64,000 nt of DNA from assembly GCF_036227105.1 (NCBI RefSeq), contig NZ_CP109434.1:4220001-4284000 (forward strand). The letters run 5' to 3'. The notes beneath the pieces were generated by a model. It saw only the letters and a list, made by a program, of their open reading frames with translations. It did not search any database and was not told where the DNA came from. The stretch is from Amycolatopsis sp. NBC_01488 (GTDB lineage Bacteria > Actinomycetota > Actinomycetes > Mycobacteriales > Pseudonocardiaceae). Position 1 is the first letter of the stretch; each line of letters begins with the position of its first letter. Below are positions 16,285-24,619 of the stretch, piece by piece. The translations under genes were made by a program, and so were the position numbers.

Positions 16285-18240
16285 ATGAACCGATTGCTCA
16301 CCGTCCTTTGTGTACCGCTGGTCGCGGCCGGCGTGCTGGCGGCACCGGCGGCCGCGGCCACCGCGGTGACCGTGAAACTCGATCCGACGTACCGGCAGCA
16401 GCCGTTCGAAGGCTGGGGTTCGAGCCTGGCGTGGATGGCCGAGGCGACCGGCGGCTACCCCGACCCGGTCCGGACCAAGCTGGCCGACCTCGTCTTCGGC
16501 GCCGACGGGCTGAACCTGAACATCGCGCGGTTCAACATCGGCGGCGGCAACGCGCCGGACGTCCCGGCGTACCTGCGTCCGGGCGGCGCGGTGCCGGGCT
16601 GGTGGCAGGCGCCGGCCGGCACGACCCGCGCCGACAAGGACTGGTGGACACCCGGCGACCCCGCCGAGTTCGACGCCGCCGCGGACCCGAACCAGCGCTG
16701 GTGGGTGGACAAGATCAAGAAGCGCGTCACGAAGTGGGAGGCGTTCAGCAACTCGCCGCCGTACTTCCAGACCGTGTCGGGGTACGTCTCGGGCGGCTTC
16801 ACCGCCACCGACGAGCAGCTGCGTCCCGACAAGATCGGCGACTTCACGGCGTACCTGGCGCAGGTCGTGCGGACGCTGGAACGCGCGCACGGCATCAAGT
16901 TCTCGTCGGTGGACCCGCTCAACGAGCCCAACACGAACTACTGGAAGACGACCCTCGGCGCCGACGGGAACCCGACCGGCGGGCGGCAGGAGGGCGCGCA
17001 CATCGGGCCGGCGGTCCAGTCGCAGCTGATCCCGGCGATGGCCGCGGCGCTTCCCGGCACGGTGGTTTCCGCGCCCGACGAAACCAATCCGGACATCTTC
17101 GCCGCGGACTGGAACGGCTGGTCTTCGGCCGCTCGCTCGGCGGCCGGCCGGCTGAACGTCCACACCTACGGCACCGGCAACCGGCCGATCCCGCGCGACA
17201 TCGCGAAGGGCGCGTCGAAGCCGTTGTGGATGAGCGAGGTCGGTGGCAGCTGGCTCGACCGGCAGGACTTCACCAGCATGGACCCGGGGCTCGGCCTGGC
17301 CGGGCAGATCACCGACGACCTGCGGCTGCTCGAACCGAGCGCGTGGGTGAGCTGGCAGCCGATCGAGGACTACGACAACATGAAGCCCGGCGGGGAGAGC
17401 GCGGCCGGGATGAACTGGGGCGAGATCCAGGTTCCGTTCACCTGCACGACTTCCGACTGTCCGATCCGGACCAACACGAAGTTCGACACGATGCGGAACT
17501 TCACCCACTACATCCGGCCGGGTGACCGGCTGATCGCGTCCGGCGACACCGCGTCGACGGCCGCGATGCGCGGGGAGAACCTGTCGTCCGTGGTCCACGT
17601 CAACTCCGGGACGGCCGACCAGGACGTGACGCTGGACCTGTCCGGGTTCGGGTGCGTCCGGCCGGGCGCCTCGGTGACGCCGGTCGTCACGGACGTCACG
17701 GGTGCCTTGAAGCGCGGCAAGCCGGTCCGGGTGACCTCGGCCCACGCGACGCTGCGGGTCCCGGCGCGGTCGGTGACGACATTCCTGGTCGACGGCGTCT
17801 CGTCGACGGCCGCGGGCACCGGGCTGGGCGCGGGCAAGCCGGTGACGTTCACCGGCGTGCAGAGCGGCAAGTCGCTCGCGGCGGAGAACGGCTCCCTGGT
17901 CCAGCGCACGACGGACGCGTCGGCGGCCGCGCAGCGCTGGACGCTGACCGACCGCACGGGCCGCTACGGCAGCCGCGACCGGTTCACCATCGCTTCGGAG
18001 GCGACGGGCCAGGTGCTCGGTACCGCGGGTGGCGCGGTCACGCTGCTGCCGAAGGGAACGACGGACGCGACGGCGCATTGGACGCTGTCGACCACGGGCG
18101 ACGGGACGTGGACGTTCGTCAACGCGGCGAGCGGGCAGCTGCTGGACGTCACCGGCGAGTCCCGCGCCGACGGGGCGAGCATCGGGCTGTACCGGCCGAC
18201 GAACGGGCCGAACCAGCGCTGGCAGGCGGTGGCGCGGTAG
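16285..18240 (+). CDS. Secreted GH30 endo-beta-1,6-galactanase with ricin-type lectin domain
   Basis: 651-residue secreted enzyme. The ATG at 16285 starts a clear signal peptide ('LLTVLCVPLVAAGVLAAPAAAA'). The GH30 barrel begins 'TYRQQPFEGWGSSLAWMAEATGGYPD', with acid/base E214 in 'DPLNEPNTNYW' and nucleophile E318 in 'WMSEVGGSW'. A beta-sandwich follows, then a C-terminal ricin-B-like domain (about 515-651) with QxW repeats ('QRWTL', 'QRWQA'). Closest family logic is endo-beta-1,6-galactanase, which cuts side chains of arabinogalactan proteins. This is the extracellular enzyme feeding the importer upstream. It has a 32-bp gap from GH35 and no internal promoter was seen. Confidence 0.88.
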   Translation: MNRLLTVLCVPLVAAGVLAAPAAAATAVTVKLDPTYRQQPFEGWGSSLAWMAEATGGYPDPVRTKLADLVFGADGLNLNIARFNIGGGNAPDVPAYLRPGGAVPGWWQAPAGTTRADKDWWTPGDPAEFDAAADPNQRWWVDKIKKRVTKWEAFSNSPPYFQTVSGYVSGGFTATDEQLRPDKIGDFTAYLAQVVRTLERAHGIKFSSVDPLNEPNTNYWKTTLGADGNPTGGRQEGAHIGPAVQSQLIPAMAAALPGTVVSAPDETNPDIFAADWNGWSSAARSAAGRLNVHTYGTGNRPIPRDIAKGASKPLWMSEVGGSWLDRQDFTSMDPGLGLAGQITDDLRLLEPSAWVSWQPIEDYDNMKPGGESAAGMNWGEIQVPFTCTTSDCPIRTNTKFDTMRNFTHYIRPGDRLIASGDTASTAAMRGENLSSVVHVNSGTADQDVTLDLSGFGCVRPGASVTPVVTDVTGALKRGKPVRVTSAHATLRVPARSVTTFLVDGVSSTAAGTGLGAGKPVTFTGVQSGKSLAAENGSLVQRTTDASAAAQRWTLTDRTGRYGSRDRFTIASEATGQVLGTAGGAVTLLPKGTTDATAHWTLSTTGDGTWTFVNAASGQLLDVTGESRADGASIGLYRPTNGPNQRWQAVAR

Positions 18241-18681
18241 CCGCACGCGGGCTTGGTGCGAGATCGCTGCCAGATACAGGTGTGGCCGGGGGAGCGCTGT
18301 TGGGTGCGGACCCGGGATCGCCGGGCGCGGGCCGGTCGGAGAAGTGCCGCCGGGCGCGGGGCCTGGTGGGAGAAGCCACCGCCGCATCAGGGCCCGGCCG
18401 GGGAAGGGGACTGTCGGACAAGGCCCGGCCGACGATGCGGTCGCCGGTCTGCGCGCTGTGGGCAAAGCGGACCGCCGGCACGGCCGAGATGTGGCCGCCA
18501 GCCTCGGCGCTGCGGGCGAGCCGCTACCGGACAAGGCCGGGAGCGGCCGCCCGGCCCGAGCTGTGGACAACCGGCCGCCCGCTCGCGTGCTGTGGACAAC
18601 CCGGGCAGCTCCGCGCGGAAGGCACCGAATCCGTCGGTGCCTTCCGCTAGCGTGGAAACCGGGGGCTGCTCGGCCCGGGCC
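18241..18681. other. Intergenic region, no gene found
   Basis: 441 bp of extremely GC-rich sequence between convergent genes. Two similar blocks starting GGGCGCGGG and containing GGAGAAG suggest another degenerate repeat, but without a fixed period. Open frames on both strands are low complexity. I see no RNA gene or clear terminator. Confidence 0.5.
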
Positions 18682-18960
18682 TCAGTCCGCCGACCCGTAC
18701 GGGCGCTGCGACGCGCCCTTGTGGGCCGCCGCCTCGCGGTCGTCGTCCGCCGCGATCTCCTCGGCTCCCTTGCCGCGGCTGTCACCCGCTCCGTGCGGGG
18801 ACTCCGGCTCCGTGTCCGTCGGGGACAGGGACCCTTCCGATGCAATTCCGGAACCGCTCGACCCGCTCGCCGCGTGGGCCTTGTCGGCGGCTTCGGCCGC
18901 GGTCGGGTCGTCGGCCGCCGCATCCGGGGCCCAGCCGTGGTGGTTTTCCTGTTCGGCCAT
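18682..18960 (-). CDS. Small acidic disordered protein, unknown function
   Basis: 92-residue hydrophilic protein rich in Ala, Asp, Glu, Gly and Ser, without any hydrophobic core ('MAEQENHHGWAPDAAADDPTAAEAADKAH'). The ATG at 18960 is preceded by a strong GAGGAGG site, which argues for a real gene despite the low complexity. Not recognised. Such proteins are often stress-related in actinomycetes, but nothing here shows that. Confidence 0.6.
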   Translation of the reverse strand: MAEQENHHGWAPDAAADDPTAAEAADKAHAASGSSGSGIASEGSLSPTDTEPESPHGAGDSRGKGAEEIAADDDREAAAHKGASQRPYGSAD

Positions 18961-19207
18961 GACGGCCTCCTCACCTGCCGCCTCCCGGGTACTTCCGGGG
19001 GGCGTGCCCGGCGGCATACCCGCGGGGCACCGCGGCAAACGCCGTGGCGAACCGCCGTGGACCGGCCCGGCGCGGCCGACGTCGGACCGGTGCGCCCGGC
19101 CGGTAGAGTTCTCGCGGACCCGTTGAAACGCCAGCGGTGGTCTCTGTTGACGCTGCTGGCGAGCTCTTCCCGATGCTCGCCGCTGGACGCATGGGAGGGG
19201 TGGGGCT

Positions 19208-19945
19208 TTGGCGACCACTGGCGACGCCATGGCGGAACGGGTCGACGAGCTGAACGCCGTCCTGGCCGATCTCGTCGGGGTCCTCGAATCGGTGTCCGAC
19301 ACGCCCGGGCTGCTCGACGCGGTCTGCGGCGAGGCGGTCCGGGTGGTGCCCGACGCGGACCTGGCGAGCATCGTCGTCGTCCGCGACGGCGTGACGCAGA
19401 CCGCGGCCTTCACCGACGAGCGCGCCCGGCGCATCGACGACGTGCAGTACGCCGCGGGCGACGGCCCCGGCCTGCTCGCGGCGCTGACCGGCGAGGTCGT
19501 GCGGGTCGCGGTCGGCGACACCGGCGAGCGGTGGCCCGAGTTCGTCGCCGCGGCCAGGGAACTCGGGGTGGGCAGCTACCTGGCGGTGCCGCTGCGCGTG
19601 GACGACACGCTCGTCGGCGCGATCACCCTGTTTGGCTTCGGCGCCCACGGCTACCACGAGTTCGACACGAAGGTGCTGCGGCTGTTCACGTTGTGCGTGG
19701 AGACGGTGCTGCGGCTGACCCGCCGCTACCGCGAGGCCCGCCGGCTCGCCGACGAGCTCCGGAACGCGATGGAGACGCGCGCGGTGATCGAGCAGGCCAA
19801 GGGCATGCTCATGCTGATCCACCGGGTGAGCGCGGACTCGGCGATGCAGCGGCTGATCGTGGAGTCGCAGCACACGAACACGAAGCTGCGTGACGTCGCG
19901 GCGCGTTTCACCCAGCGGATGAGCTCGGCGGGCGGGCGGCAGTAG
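19208..19945 (+). CDS. GAF-ANTAR domain RNA-binding regulator
   Basis: 245-residue protein. The GAF sensor domain spans about residues 30-165 ('VVPDADLASIVVVRDGVTQTAAFTDERARRIDDVQYAAGDGPGLLA'). The C-terminal ANTAR domain, about 172-230, reads 'LRNAMETRAVIEQAKGMLMLIHRVSADSAMQRLIVESQHTNTKLRDVAARF'. ANTAR proteins bind paired RNA hairpins to prevent termination. The TTG at 19208 has GGGAGGGG in front; ATG 19229 is the alternative. Monocistronic; its RNA targets are not evident nearby. Confidence 0.9.
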   Translation: MATTGDAMAERVDELNAVLADLVGVLESVSDTPGLLDAVCGEAVRVVPDADLASIVVVRDGVTQTAAFTDERARRIDDVQYAAGDGPGLLAALTGEVVRVAVGDTGERWPEFVAAARELGVGSYLAVPLRVDDTLVGAITLFGFGAHGYHEFDTKVLRLFTLCVETVLRLTRRYREARRLADELRNAMETRAVIEQAKGMLMLIHRVSADSAMQRLIVESQHTNTKLRDVAARFTQRMSSAGGRQ

Positions 19946-19989
19946 GGCCGGCCGTCCGGCGGCGGTCAAGGCTGTCGTCGGGCCGGCCC
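19945..19989. terminator. Possible bidirectional terminator hairpin
   Basis: GGGCCGGCC (19945-19953) pairs with GGCCGGCCC (19981-19989) across 27 bases. It lies between the convergent ANTAR and sigma factor genes, and the right arm is inside the last codons of the sigma gene. Confidence 0.45.
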
Positions 19990-20919
19990 CGTCACAGCGG
20001 GCGCGCCGAAGACCGGGACCAGGGAGGCGTCGTTGAACGCCGTGATCCGGGCGATCCTGCGGCCGATCAGCGTCAGGACCTGGACACCGTGGGCTTCGAA
20101 CCGGCCGTCACCGGCGGCCGCGTACTCCAGCAGCGCCGGCTGGCCGTTCGCGCGGGTCGGGACCAGGCGCCACGCCCCCGGGCGCAGCACGCGGCGGCCC
20201 AGGAACCCGGCGACCGCGTCCCGGCCGGTGAACCACGTCGGGATCGGCGGCATCTCCAGCTCGACGTCGGCACGCAGCAACGTCACCAGCGCGCCCGGGT
20301 CGGCGCGGACGAACGCGTCGACGTACCGGTCGAGCAGGGCGCCCTGCCCGGCCGGCTCGGCGAGATCCGCCGCCACCGGGCCCGCTTCGGCGAGCCGGCC
20401 GCGGGCCCGGCGCAGCGCGCTGTCGACCGCCGCCGGCGTGGTGCCGAGCATCTCGGCGACCTCGCCGGTGCGGAACGCCAGCACGTCGCGCAGGGTCAGC
20501 ACGGCCCGCTGCCGGGCGGGCAGGAGCTGCAGCGCCGCGACGAACGCCAGCCGGACCCCGGCGCGGCCGGCCACGACCGCGGCCGGATCGAGGAGCGCGT
20601 CGGGGATCGGCTGGAGCCACGCCACCGCCGGGTCCGCCGCCGCGACGGCCACCCGGTGGTCGTCGGACGGCGCGCCCAGCCCCGACGGCAGCGGCCGCCG
20701 GGCCCGGGTTTCCAGCGCCGTCAGGCAGGCGGTCGTCGCGATCTTGTACAGCCAGCGCCGCACCGAAGACCGGCCCTCGAACCCGCCGAAGCCGCGCCAC
20801 GCCCGCAGGTACGTCTCCTGCACGAGGTCCTCGGCGTCGTGGATCGACCCGAGCAGGCGGTAGCAGTGCGCGAGCAGCTCCGGCCGGAACGGCGCGGTTT
20901 CGGTGGTGAAGTCGGCCAT
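19966..20919 (-). CDS. ECF sigma factor with C-terminal SnoaL-like domain
   Basis: 317-residue sigma factor. Region 2 is 'ELLAHCYRLLGSIHDAEDLVQETYLRAWRGFGGFEGRSSVRRWLYKIATTACLTAL'. Region 4 is 'LPARQRAVLTLRDVLAFRTGEVAEMLGTTPAAVDSALRRARGRL'. A SnoaL/NTF2-like domain follows from about residue 195 ('LLDRYVDAFVRADPGALVTLLRADVELEMPPIPTWFTGRDAVAGFLGRR'). This resembles the SigG/SigJ/ECF41-like groups, where the extra domain replaces a separate anti-sigma factor. It starts 5 bp after the SDR stop, so the two are co-expressed. Confidence 0.9.
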   Translation of the reverse strand: MADFTTETAPFRPELLAHCYRLLGSIHDAEDLVQETYLRAWRGFGGFEGRSSVRRWLYKIATTACLTALETRARRPLPSGLGAPSDDHRVAVAAADPAVAWLQPIPDALLDPAAVVAGRAGVRLAFVAALQLLPARQRAVLTLRDVLAFRTGEVAEMLGTTPAAVDSALRRARGRLAEAGPVAADLAEPAGQGALLDRYVDAFVRADPGALVTLLRADVELEMPPIPTWFTGRDAVAGFLGRRVLRPGAWRLVPTRANGQPALLEYAAAGDGRFEAHGVQVLTLIGRRIARITAFNDASLVPVFGAPAVTGPARRQP

Positions 20920-20924
20920 GACAG

Positions 20925-21647
20925 TCAGATCGTACGCAGCCCGGTGCCGCTGACCTGGTATTCCGCGCCATCGCCGTCGACGATCTCGAGGACGGCCTTG
21001 GCGACCTGCTCCGGCGTCAGGACCGACTCCATGTTCTTGACGAACGTGTCGCGGTCGACGCCGTTTCGCGCGGCGTAGCCCTCGACGCCTTTCGTGCCGA
21101 GGCCGGTGAGCGGGGTCAGCTGCGGCAGGAGCGTGGCGAACCGGAGGCCGAGCCCGGCGCGTTCGGACTCGTCGGCGGCGTACGCGCGCAGGTACCGGAT
21201 CGCGGCCTTCGCGCTGGCGTACCCACCGCTGAGCGGCGACCCGCCGATGGCCGCCCCGCTCGACATCGAGACGACGACACTGCCCGCGTCGAGGGGCTGC
21301 CGCAGCGCGGCGCGCGTCCAGGCGAAGACGTGCCGGGTGTCGACGTGCCAGTTGCGGCTGAAGGTCTCCCAGGTCTGCTCGTGCACGGGCGCCATGTGCG
21401 GCACGGCCCCGGCGTTGAGGACGAGCAGGCCGGGCCGGTGCTCGCGGAGCACGCTCTCGGCAAGGGCGTCGTCGGTCGCGTCGGCGGCGACGGGCACGAA
21501 GCTCGCGCCGAGGTCTTCGCGGACGGCGTCGAGTTCCGGCGCGCTGCGGGCGATGCCGACGACGGTGCGCCCCTCGGCGACGAGCGCGGCGGCGATGGCA
21601 CGCCCGAAGCCGCGCCCGGCTCCGGTCACGACGGCGGTGGTGGACAT
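20925..21647 (-). CDS. Short-chain dehydrogenase/reductase
   Basis: 240-residue SDR. Cofactor motif 'VVTGAGRGFGRAIAAAL' (TGxxxGxG), the NAG-type motif 'LNAGAVPHMAP', catalytic Ser in 'VVSMSSGAA' and YxxxK in 'YASAKAAI'. Substrate unknown. It is first in a two-gene unit with the SnoaL-type sigma factor; such sigma factors are often paired with oxidoreductases whose substrates may be the signal. The ATG follows GGGGAG. Confidence 0.88.
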   Translation of the reverse strand: MSTTAVVTGAGRGFGRAIAAALVAEGRTVVGIARSAPELDAVREDLGASFVPVAADATDDALAESVLREHRPGLLVLNAGAVPHMAPVHEQTWETFSRNWHVDTRHVFAWTRAALRQPLDAGSVVVSMSSGAAIGGSPLSGGYASAKAAIRYLRAYAADESERAGLGLRFATLLPQLTPLTGLGTKGVEGYAARNGVDRDTFVKNMESVLTPEQVAKAVLEIVDGDGAEYQVSGTGLRTI

Positions 21648-21752
21648 GGGAACTCCCCGGTGGTCGATGCGGTGTGGACCGGATCCAGACCAGCGGGGAA
21701 GGGGAAAACCGGCGCCAAGTGACGCAGGTCACACGGGTGAGGTGCGGTGCGG

Positions 21753-21798
21753 GTCGTGAGTGAGAACCAGTGTTCTAACACTGTTTCTCACTCACGAC
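21753..21798. repeat. 46-bp dispersed palindrome, copy 1
   Basis: Left arm 21753-21770 (one C mismatch against the consensus GTCGTGAGTGAGAAACAG), centre TGTTCTAACA, right arm CTGTTTCTCACTCACGAC (21781-21798). The centre also pairs (TGTT/AACA), leaving a 2-base loop and a 22-bp stem. The stop codon of the RpiR gene (minus strand) lies inside the right arm, so the element acts as, or replaced, its 3' end. Confidence 0.9.
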
Positions 21799-22667
21799 GG
21801 GGTGGACGGGCGGCGGTGCAGCAGGTCGAACCGCGACCACATCGCCTCCGCGGCCTCGATCGACTCGCTCGTCCGTGCCGGGTCGACCGCCGCCAGCTGG
21901 GCCACGATCGCCTGGACCAGTGCCATGCCCGCGGTCAGCGACGGGAAGAACGTCACGCCCTCCGCCGGCACCATCAGCACCTGCTCCACCGCGCCCGCCA
22001 GTGCCGGGCTGGCCGCGTCCGTCACGGCGAACACCCGCGCGCCGCGGCTCTTCGCCTCGCTCGCCGCCAGGACCGTGCTCTCGTACAGGCGCCAGAAGCT
22101 GATCGCGACCAGCACGTCGTCCGAGGTCAGCTTCGCCGTCTGGTTCGCGAGTTCCGCATCGCCCGCCGTGACCGCGTGGACGTCGTAGCCCGCGAGACGC
22201 GCGTTGTGCGCGAAGGCGATGCCGACCGCCGCGTAGCTGCCGTCGGCGATCACGAGTGTCCGGCGAGCCGCGGCGATCGCGCGGGCCACCTCGCGGAGGA
22301 CCTCTTCGTCGAACCGCCGGTTCAGCAGGGCGAGGCTGTCGAGGTCCCGGCGCAGCGACGCCGAACCCGGCGAGTCGACGCCGCGGTGTTCTTCGGCGAC
22401 CTGCGGCGCGCTCAGCGACGACATGTACCGGGCCCGCAGCTCCTGCTGCAACGCCGGCCAGCCGGCGAAGCCCAGTGCCTGCGCCGTGCGCGTCACGGTC
22501 GCGACGTTGACGCCGGCCAGCTGCGCCAGTTCGGCCGTCGAGCCGAACGACGCCCGCCGCGGCTGGGAGACCAGCACCTCCAGCACCGCGGCCGACTTCG
22601 GCCGCAGCCCGCGCTCGGGCAGCCGGTCGCGCAGCCACGCCTCGAAGCCGTCGTCGGTTTCCGCCAC
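21792..22667 (-). CDS. MurR/RpiR-family transcriptional regulator
   Basis: 291-residue regulator. N-terminal RpiR helix-turn-helix 'KSAAVLEVLVSQPRRASFGSTAELAQLAGVNVATVTRTAQALGFAGWPALQQELRA', then a SIS (sugar isomerase) domain ('RTLVIADGSYAAVGIAFAHNARLAGYDVHAV', 'DDVLVAISFWRLYESTVLAASEAKSRGARVFAVTD'). The GTG at 22667 has GAGGGAGGG in front. Divergent from the MFS-GAF-amidohydrolase operon, which it most likely controls. The last three bases of the gene are part of the dispersed palindrome. Confidence 0.9.
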   Translation of the reverse strand: MAETDDGFEAWLRDRLPERGLRPKSAAVLEVLVSQPRRASFGSTAELAQLAGVNVATVTRTAQALGFAGWPALQQELRARYMSSLSAPQVAEEHRGVDSPGSASLRRDLDSLALLNRRFDEEVLREVARAIAAARRTLVIADGSYAAVGIAFAHNARLAGYDVHAVTAGDAELANQTAKLTSDDVLVAISFWRLYESTVLAASEAKSRGARVFAVTDAASPALAGAVEQVLMVPAEGVTFFPSLTAGMALVQAIVAQLAAVDPARTSESIEAAEAMWSRFDLLHRRPSTPS

Positions 22668-22714
22668 TTCGTCCCTCCCTCGGATCGCGTAGACCGTAAC
22701 GCAGGGATGTCGCC

Positions 22715-22749
22715 TTGCAATGAACGTTGCAAAACTGCGAAAACGCAGT
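22715..22749. promoter_or_regulatory. Candidate RpiR operator
   Basis: ACTGCG-AAAA-CGCAGT (22734-22749) is a perfect 6-bp-arm inverted repeat. TTGCAA repeats flank TGAACG just before it (22715-22732). Both lie in the 129-bp gap between the divergent RpiR and MFS genes. Confidence 0.6.
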
Positions 22750-22796
22750 ATACGTTGTCCGCACTCCCCGGCGCCCGACACGGAAGGCGTTCCCCC

Positions 22797-24188
22797 ATGA
22801 CCCTGCCGGCACGACTGGATCGGCTCCCGCTGAGCCGGCCCCACTACAAGCTGCTGTTCATCGGCGGGCTCGGCTACACGTTCGACGGCATGGACTCGGC
22901 GGTCGTCGCCTTCCTGCTGCCCAGCGCCAAGGCGGCGTGGGGTCTCGACAACGGCCAGCTCGGGCTGATCGGCTCCGCGACGCCGTTCGGCTTCCTCTTC
23001 GGCGCGATCGCCGCGGGCCTGCTCGGCGACCGCATCGGCCGCAAGAAGGTCATGATGTACGCGCTGGCCTTCTACGCGCTGTTCTCCGTCATCGCGTCGT
23101 TCTCGCCCGGCTACGAGATCTTCCTCGGCGCCCGCGTGCTCGCCGGGGCGGGCGCGGGCGCGGAAAGCGCCATCATCGCGCCGTTCCTGGCCGAGTTCGT
23201 GCCCGCCAAGCGGCGCGGCTGGTTCGTCGGCGCGCTGGCCGGGTTCTTCTCCTTCGGCTTTGTCGCGGCCGCGTTGATCGGCCGGTTCGTCGTGCCGTCG
23301 TTCGACGAAGGCTGGCGGGTCGCCCAGCTCGTCACCGCGTTGCCGATCGTGATGCTGCTGTGGTGGCGGCGATCCCTGCCCGAGTCGCCGCGGTTCCTGC
23401 TCGCCCAAGGCCGAACGGCCGAGGCCGAGAACGTCGTCGCGAAGCTGGAACGCGACGTCGAGAAGGCCACCGGTACGACGCTCCCGCCGGTACCGCCCGC
23501 CGACGCCCAGCCCGCCACCGAGACCCCGAAGGTCAACCTCTTCAGTGCGTTGAAGTTCCTGTGGAGCCCCGTGATGCGGCGCCGGACGGCGGTGATCTGG
23601 ACCGTCTGGTTCGTGATCACGTTCTCCTACTACGGCTTCTTCTCGTGGATCCCGACGCTGCTGGTGGAACGCGGCATCACGGTGACGAAGAGCTTCGAGT
23701 TCTCGATCATCATCTACCTGGCCCAGGTGCCCGGGTACTTCTCCGCCGCGTGGCTGTCCGAACGGCTCGACCGCAAGCACACCATCGCGCTGTACCTAGC
23801 GGGCTCGGCCGTGAGCGCGTTCTGGCTGAGCCAGACGAGCGCGCCGTGGTCGATCACCCTGGCGGGCGCGGTGCTGTCGTTCTTCCTCAACGGCACCTAC
23901 GCCGGCGTGTACTCCTACACACCCGAAGTGTTCCCGACCTGGATCCGCGCCAGCGGTACCGGCCTGTCCAGCGCGTTCGGCCGGGTCGGCAGCATCCTCG
24001 CGCCGACGATCATCGGCCTGTCCTCGGCGAGTCTCGGGTTCGCCGGCGTCTTCGGCATGACGACGGCCGTGCTCGCGGCGGGCGTGCTCTGCGTGCTCGT
24101 CTTCGGCCTGTCCACCGCGGGCCGGTCCCTGGAAGAACTGACCGAACACGGCGCGCCGAAGGCCGCCGCGAAGGAGATGACGAAGTGA
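22797..24188 (+). CDS. MFS transporter, metabolite:H+ symporter type
   Basis: 463-residue, 12-helix transporter of the sugar/aromatic-acid symporter subfamily. 'GGLGYTFDGMDSAVVAFLLPSAKAAWGL', the loop 2-3 motif 'GLLGDRIGRKKVMM' and 'PESPRFLLAQGRTAEAENVV' are visible. It probably imports the substrate of the amidohydrolase encoded two genes on. GAAGG precedes the ATG. Its stop overlaps the next start by 4 bp (GTGA). Confidence 0.88.
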   Translation: MTLPARLDRLPLSRPHYKLLFIGGLGYTFDGMDSAVVAFLLPSAKAAWGLDNGQLGLIGSATPFGFLFGAIAAGLLGDRIGRKKVMMYALAFYALFSVIASFSPGYEIFLGARVLAGAGAGAESAIIAPFLAEFVPAKRRGWFVGALAGFFSFGFVAAALIGRFVVPSFDEGWRVAQLVTALPIVMLLWWRRSLPESPRFLLAQGRTAEAENVVAKLERDVEKATGTTLPPVPPADAQPATETPKVNLFSALKFLWSPVMRRRTAVIWTVWFVITFSYYGFFSWIPTLLVERGITVTKSFEFSIIIYLAQVPGYFSAAWLSERLDRKHTIALYLAGSAVSAFWLSQTSAPWSITLAGAVLSFFLNGTYAGVYSYTPEVFPTWIRASGTGLSSAFGRVGSILAPTIIGLSSASLGFAGVFGMTTAVLAAGVLCVLVFGLSTAGRSLEELTEHGAPKAAAKEMTK

Positions 24189-24619
24189 CACTGTCCACTG
24201 TGGAGGAACGGGTGCGCGACGCGATCGGCGTGCGGCTGTTCACCGTGCTCGCCTGGGTGCCGGAGCGTCGCGCGTTGAAGCGGGTGCACAGCAGCCACCC
24301 CGCGGAGTACCCGGTGGGCGGGGAGAAGACCGTCGAAGTCGCCGCCGGCTGGCTCGAGAAGTGCATCACCGCGCAGGAGCCGTACTTCGGGCCGGACCGT
24401 GCGGCGGTGCGGGAGATCTTCGCCGACCACGACCTGATCGAGGGCCTCGGCTGCGGCTCGATCATCAACGTGCCCGTCATCGCCGACGGCCGGACGCTCG
24501 GGGTGCTCAACATCCTCGACGCGGAAGGCAGCTACGACGACGATGCGGTGGTGGTGGCCGAGTCGCTCGCGCCGCTGGCCGTGTCCGCTCTGCTCGACCT
24601 GGAGAAGGAGAATCGGTGA
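24185..24619 (+). CDS. Stand-alone GAF-domain protein
   Basis: 144-residue protein consisting of one GAF domain ('RVRDAIGVRLFTVLAWVPERRALKRVHSSHPAEYPVGGEKTV', 'CGSIINVPVIADGRTLGVLNILDAEGSYDDDAVVVAESLAPLA'). Overlap with both neighbours by 4 bp places it firmly in the operon. It may be a small-molecule-binding protein or an enzyme of the free-methionine-sulfoxide-reductase type; the catalytic cysteine set of those reductases is not obvious. Confidence 0.8.
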   Translation: MTLSTVEERVRDAIGVRLFTVLAWVPERRALKRVHSSHPAEYPVGGEKTVEVAAGWLEKCITAQEPYFGPDRAAVREIFADHDLIEGLGCGSIINVPVIADGRTLGVLNILDAEGSYDDDAVVVAESLAPLAVSALLDLEKENR

